Part shown: piece by piece, positions 61,293 through 64,000 of the stretch | Layout: each line of letters opens with the position of its first letter | Numbering within the stretch: the first letter of the stretch is position 1 | Origin: Betaproteobacteria bacterium | GTDB lineage: Bacteria > Pseudomonadota > Gammaproteobacteria > Burkholderiales > Thiobacillaceae | Reading direction: 5' to 3' | Assembly: GCA_020061585.1 (NCBI GenBank) | Contig: JAGUXX010000145.1 | Coordinates: forward strand, 21,278 to 85,277 | Length of the DNA: 64,000 nucleotides | Made by a program: the position numbers and the translations under genes | The notes under the pieces: generated by a model | Told to the model about the DNA's origin: nothing | Seen by the model: the letters and a program-made list of their open reading frames with translations, nothing else | Databases searched by the model: none

Positions 61293-61322
61293 CGTGCCAG
61301 CCGTATTCAAGGCGCTGGCACG
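61293..61322. other. 9-bp perfect hairpin between the ETHE1-like and HPF-like genes
   Basis: CGTGCCAGC (61293-61301) and GCTGGCACG (61314-61322), with a 12-nt loop. On the minus strand it is downstream of the ETHE1-like gene; no T run follows, so a factor-independent terminator is not certain. Confidence 0.5.
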
Positions 61323-61362
61323 GGTTCGACGCAGCGCCTTAGTCCGGCGCGGGCTGGCTCAA

Positions 61363-62112
61363 TCAGCCCTGGCGGCTCTCGGCTATCTGCGCGCAATACT
61401 GCTGCATGTGTTCCGGCACGCCGGGCGGGCAGACGCCGCATTCGCGGTTTCCGGGCACGGCGTAGTCGATGAACTTGGGGTAGGCAAGCTTGAGGCCTCT
61501 CATCAGCGCGACGAAATCCTCCAGCGTGCGCTCGCCGCCGAGCCGGGGATTGCGCGCCTTTTCCTGGCCGATGCTGCTGATGCGACGCTGCTCATAATCG
61601 TGCCCTGGGTAGACCAGGGTGTCGTCTTCGTAAGCGAACAGCTTGCCGCGTACCGAGTGATAGAGCGCGGCCGGGTCGCCGCTCTGGAAATCGGTGCGAC
61701 CGCAAGCTTCGATCAACAGCGCGTCGCCGGTGTAGAGCCGACCAGCGTGCGCATAGGCGAAGTGGTTGTCGGTATGGCCAGGGGTGTGGATCGGCGCCAG
61801 TTCGACCGAGCCCATTTTGAATGGCACGCCGTCGTCAATACCAACGTCGGTGCAGGGTAGCGCATCCAGTGCGGGGCCGGCGATCCTGCTACCGGCGATT
61901 TCCTTGAGTTTCTTCGCCGACGTGATGTGGTCGGCGTGGATGTGTGTTTCGACCGTGTACGCGAGTCTGATGCCGAGCTTGTTGACCTCGGCAAGATCGC
62001 GCTCCCAGGTGGGCAGCACCGGGTCGATCAGCAACGCCTGGCCGGTTTCCTCGCAGCCGAGGAGATAGGTGTAGGTGCTGGAAACGGGTTCGAACAGTTG
62101 CTTGAAAAGCAT
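61363..62112 (-). CDS. ETHE1-like persulfide dioxygenase (MBL fold)
   Basis: A 249-residue metallo-beta-lactamase-fold protein: TYLLGCEETGQALLIDPV, metal motif ETHIHADHITSAK (HxHxDH), HTPGHTDNHFAY, and the family mark YTGDALLIEACGRTDFQSGD followed by VYPGHDY. GRTDFQ after the GDALLI strand is typical of ETHE1/SdoA persulfide dioxygenases rather than glyoxalase II. It oxidises glutathione persulfide to sulfite using a mononuclear iron (2-His-1-Asp). The C-terminal CGVCPPGV is unusual and may be extra Cys involvement. Confidence 0.88.
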   Translation of the reverse strand: MLFKQLFEPVSSTYTYLLGCEETGQALLIDPVLPTWERDLAEVNKLGIRLAYTVETHIHADHITSAKKLKEIAGSRIAGPALDALPCTDVGIDDGVPFKMGSVELAPIHTPGHTDNHFAYAHAGRLYTGDALLIEACGRTDFQSGDPAALYHSVRGKLFAYEDDTLVYPGHDYEQRRISSIGQEKARNPRLGGERTLEDFVALMRGLKLAYPKFIDYAVPGNRECGVCPPGVPEHMQQYCAQIAESRQG

Positions 62113-62457
62113 GGGTGCTCCAGATCGTTAACTCTGTAGTCCGGCAAGCACCTCGTCCAGAAGTTCCACCTATCGCTTCTCCAGTACACCGTAATAGTCA
62201 GCTATCCGCGCGATGTGGCGCGAGCCACCGGTGAGATGGCCGAAGCCAACGACTGCAACGGGTCGCACTGCTGACGTAACCGCCAGCGCCAGACAACCTG
62301 GAAAACTGCTCCCGGAAGCGTATTGAATACGGGCGGCAACCGCCCTTCTCCGCTATTGTCCCGCCCTGTCGGCTGGAGTTAAATCAGACCCTTCCAGCGA
62401 TAGGGAATAAGTTTGCCGCCGGTGCCATTGCGGGGGGTAAATTAGGAGAGGACGGGC
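62113..62457. other. Intergenic region without a recognised gene
   Basis: About 345 bp between the divergent ETHE1-like and sensor genes. Only a short hairpin (GGGCGG-CAA-CCGCCC, 62331-62345) stands out. It must contain the promoters of both sides, but none is clear by eye. Confidence 0.4.
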
Positions 62458-62535
62458 ATGCCGGGGATCGAAAAGTTGTCGTACGCCAAACGGACCGGGC
62501 TGACCGTGTCGCAGCGGGCCGGTTGCCGCGCATGA
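62458..62535 (+). CDS. 25-residue ORF coupled to the sensor gene
   Basis: ATG 62458 has an AGGAG ribosome site at the right distance (62444-62448). The frame reads MPGIEKLSYAKRTGLTVSQR and stops with TGA at 62533-62535, overlapping the sensor ATG as ATGA. It is possibly a leader peptide or a translational coupler; the sensor itself has no good ribosome site of its own. Confidence 0.4.
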   Translation: MPGIEKLSYAKRTGLTVSQRAGCRA

Positions 62536-64000
62536 GCCGGGCAGGCGGCGGCGAACCGCGTTTCCATCGGCCCAGTTTCGCCAACAGCCTGATCATCCGC
62601 ATCGCCCTGCTGATCACGCTGGCGCTGGCGTTGTTCGCGGCGGGCAGTTATCGCTTCATCGTGCGGCCGACCATCGATCGCCTGGCCGATGCGCAGATGA
62701 ACATGGTCTCGCAGCAACTGGAGGCGCGCGTCGGCCGTTTGCTGCAAACCGTGGAAACCACCTTGCGCAGTTCTCGCGGCTGGGGCGTCAATGGCGATCT
62801 GACGCACGATCAACTCGAACAGTACAACAGCTTCTTCTTCCCCATCATCGCCAACCATGGCGAAATCACCTCGGTCAATTTCGCCCATGAGTCCGGCCGC
62901 GAAATCCTGTTGTTGCTCAACCCGGATGGCACCTGGGTCAACCGGGTGAGCAACCCGGCGGTCTGGGGCAAACGCACCGAGTGGTATTTCTGGGACACGC
63001 AACGCCGGCTGGTTCGCCATGAGACGCGAATGCTGGATTACGACTCGCGCAAGCGTCCCTGGCACCAGGGCGCGATGGCGCTGAACAACGACAACGATAT
63101 TTTCTGGACCGCGCCGTACATCTTCTTCACCACCAAAGATCCCGGCATCACCGCCGCGATGCGCTGGACCGGCAAGGATGGCAGCCGTTACGTGATCGGC
63201 CACGATGTGCGCCTGCTCGATCTTTCCGACTTCACCGCCGCCCTGCGGGTCGGTCATGCCGGCCGCGCCGCGCTGTTCCAGGCCGACGGCAAGCTGCTGG
63301 CGCTGCCCTATGACCCACGCTTCCAGGGCGCCGACGCGATCAAGTCGGCGGTGCTGAAATCCCCGGCCGAGCTGGGCCTCGACGCCATCGCGGCGGGCTA
63401 TGCAAGCTGGCGGCCGCCGCAAACGCAAGGGCAACCCGCGATCGGCAGCTACCCGGTGGCGGGCGAGCGCTGGTTCAGCTTGCTCCGCCCGCTGCGCGCC
63501 GGCGAGCAGCAGTTTCAGCTCGGCGTGTTCGCGCCGGAGCAGGAATTCATGCCCACCACGCGCGCCGATCTGCTGTTTCTCGCCGCCATCGCGGTGTTCG
63601 CCTTGCTGGTCGGCGTGCTGGTGGCGGTACGGGTGGCGCGCCAGTTCGGCCGGCCGCTGGCGGAACTGGCGCGGGCCAGCGCCCGCATCGGCGATCTGCA
63701 ACTCGATCAGCCGATCCGCTTGCAGGCGCGCTGGCGGGAAGTCCGCGAACTGGCGCGCGCGCAGGAGACGATGCGCTTGCGTCTGGCCGAGGCGCGGCGC
63801 GAACTGGAAACCGTCAATCAGGAACTGGAAGACACGGTGGAGGCCCGCACCCGCGAGCTGAAGCACAGCAACCGGGCGCTGCAAGAGCGTGAAGGCTTCT
63901 TCCGCGCCATCTTCGAGAACGCCGTCATCGGCATCTCCAGCCTGTCGCCCGACCTGGTCCGGCAGCGGGTCAACCGCGCCTTCATTGATTTTTCAGGCTA
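62532..64000 (+). CDS. Membrane sensor protein with Cache-like, HAMP and PAS regions (partial)
   Basis: An open frame from ATG 62532 that runs off the window end (489 codons seen). Order: TM1 (about residues 21-41, SLIIRIALLITLALALFAAGSY), an extracytoplasmic sensor of about 320 residues of the Cache type (LTHDQLEQYNSFFFPIIANHGEITSVNF), TM2 near residues 350-370 (LLFLAAIAVFALLVGVLVAV), HAMP with a long coiled coil (ARRELETVNQELEDTVEART), and the start of a PAS domain (GFFRAIFENAVIGISS). The output domain lies beyond the window: histidine kinase, GGDEF or both. Confidence 0.85.
   Translation, partial: MSRAGGGEPRFHRPSFANSLIIRIALLITLALALFAAGSYRFIVRPTIDRLADAQMNMVSQQLEARVGRLLQTVETTLRSSRGWGVNGDLTHDQLEQYNSFFFPIIANHGEITSVNFAHESGREILLLLNPDGTWVNRVSNPAVWGKRTEWYFWDTQRRLVRHETRMLDYDSRKRPWHQGAMALNNDNDIFWTAPYIFFTTKDPGITAAMRWTGKDGSRYVIGHDVRLLDLSDFTAALRVGHAGRAALFQADGKLLALPYDPRFQGADAIKSAVLKSPAELGLDAIAAGYASWRPPQTQGQPAIGSYPVAGERWFSLLRPLRAGEQQFQLGVFAPEQEFMPTTRADLLFLAAIAVFALLVGVLVAVRVARQFGRPLAELARASARIGDLQLDQPIRLQARWREVRELARAQETMRLRLAEARRELETVNQELEDTVEARTRELKHSNRALQEREGFFRAIFENAVIGISSLSPDLVRQRVNRAFIDFSG

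Noticed and set aside
1-64000. CRISPR arrays, rRNA and tRNA genes
   Set aside because: None seen: no regularly spaced direct repeats and no tRNA or rRNA signatures on either strand.

Overview
The window looks like the chromosome of a GC-rich betaproteobacterium, probably near Rhodocyclales/Nitrosomonadales. Three things point there: an exosortase-A (XrtA/PEP-CTERM) type exopolysaccharide locus, an SAH riboswitch in front of ahcY, and the overall gene style. This is inferred from gene content; no species is claimed.

1-24.0 kb, minus strand: one long exopolysaccharide operon. Read in the direction of transcription it starts with export and assembly genes (outer-membrane export lipoprotein, chain-length regulator, tyrosine autokinase, beta-barrel protein, ATPase, deacetylase, FemAB-like protein). 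It continues with two XrtA-type glycosyltransferases, an amidotransferase, an acyltransferase, two more GT4 glycosyltransferases, a beta-helix protein, an O-antigen-ligase-like protein and a sulfotransferase. It ends in a visibly AT-richer, variable tail (glycosyltransferases, an RgpF-like protein, a flippase). The exosortase gene itself, normally between the two XrtA-type glycosyltransferases, is missing; a 52-codon open frame sits exactly in its slot.

24.0-35.5 kb: mostly plus-strand core genes. These are mlaA (ending in an 11-codon GAA run), greB, a NarL-type regulator, a cysteine-cluster protein whose stop codon lies inside the -10 box of the next promoter, SAH riboswitch-ahcY, creBCD, a YdjM-like membrane protein, and an 886-residue protein that joins a NodB deacetylase, a caspase-like protease and TPRs.

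35.5-46.1 kb: an accessory, defence-island-like region bounded by copies of the same 22-nt repeat. It holds an AAA ATPase plus a decayed second copy of its 5' end, an MNT/HEPN pair whose toxin has an early stop, an Xre-ImmA/PIN pair, a methyltransferase-like gene coupled to an unusual reverse transcriptase, and a NERD/UvrD helicase pseudogene. The helicase is broken by a frameshift, a 295-bp foldback element, an amber codon and replacement of its middle by a TacA/TacT-type toxin-antitoxin pair.

46.3-60.7 kb: two convergent operons of tightly overlapping genes forming what looks like an undescribed biosynthetic cluster. They encode an AurF-like diiron oxygenase, a GH3-like adenylating enzyme, three radical SAM enzymes, two GNAT-like proteins, two membrane fatty-acid desaturases, a hydrolase-like protein, two SnoaL-like membrane-anchored proteins, a PAP2 phosphatase and a cytochrome P450. 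A modified fatty-acyl or lipid product containing an amine or N-oxygenated group is a reasonable guess, not a demonstrated one.

60.9-64 kb: a ribosome-hibernation-like protein, an ETHE1-like persulfide dioxygenase, and the start of a Cache/HAMP/PAS sensor protein preceded by a coupled 25-codon ORF and running off the window end.
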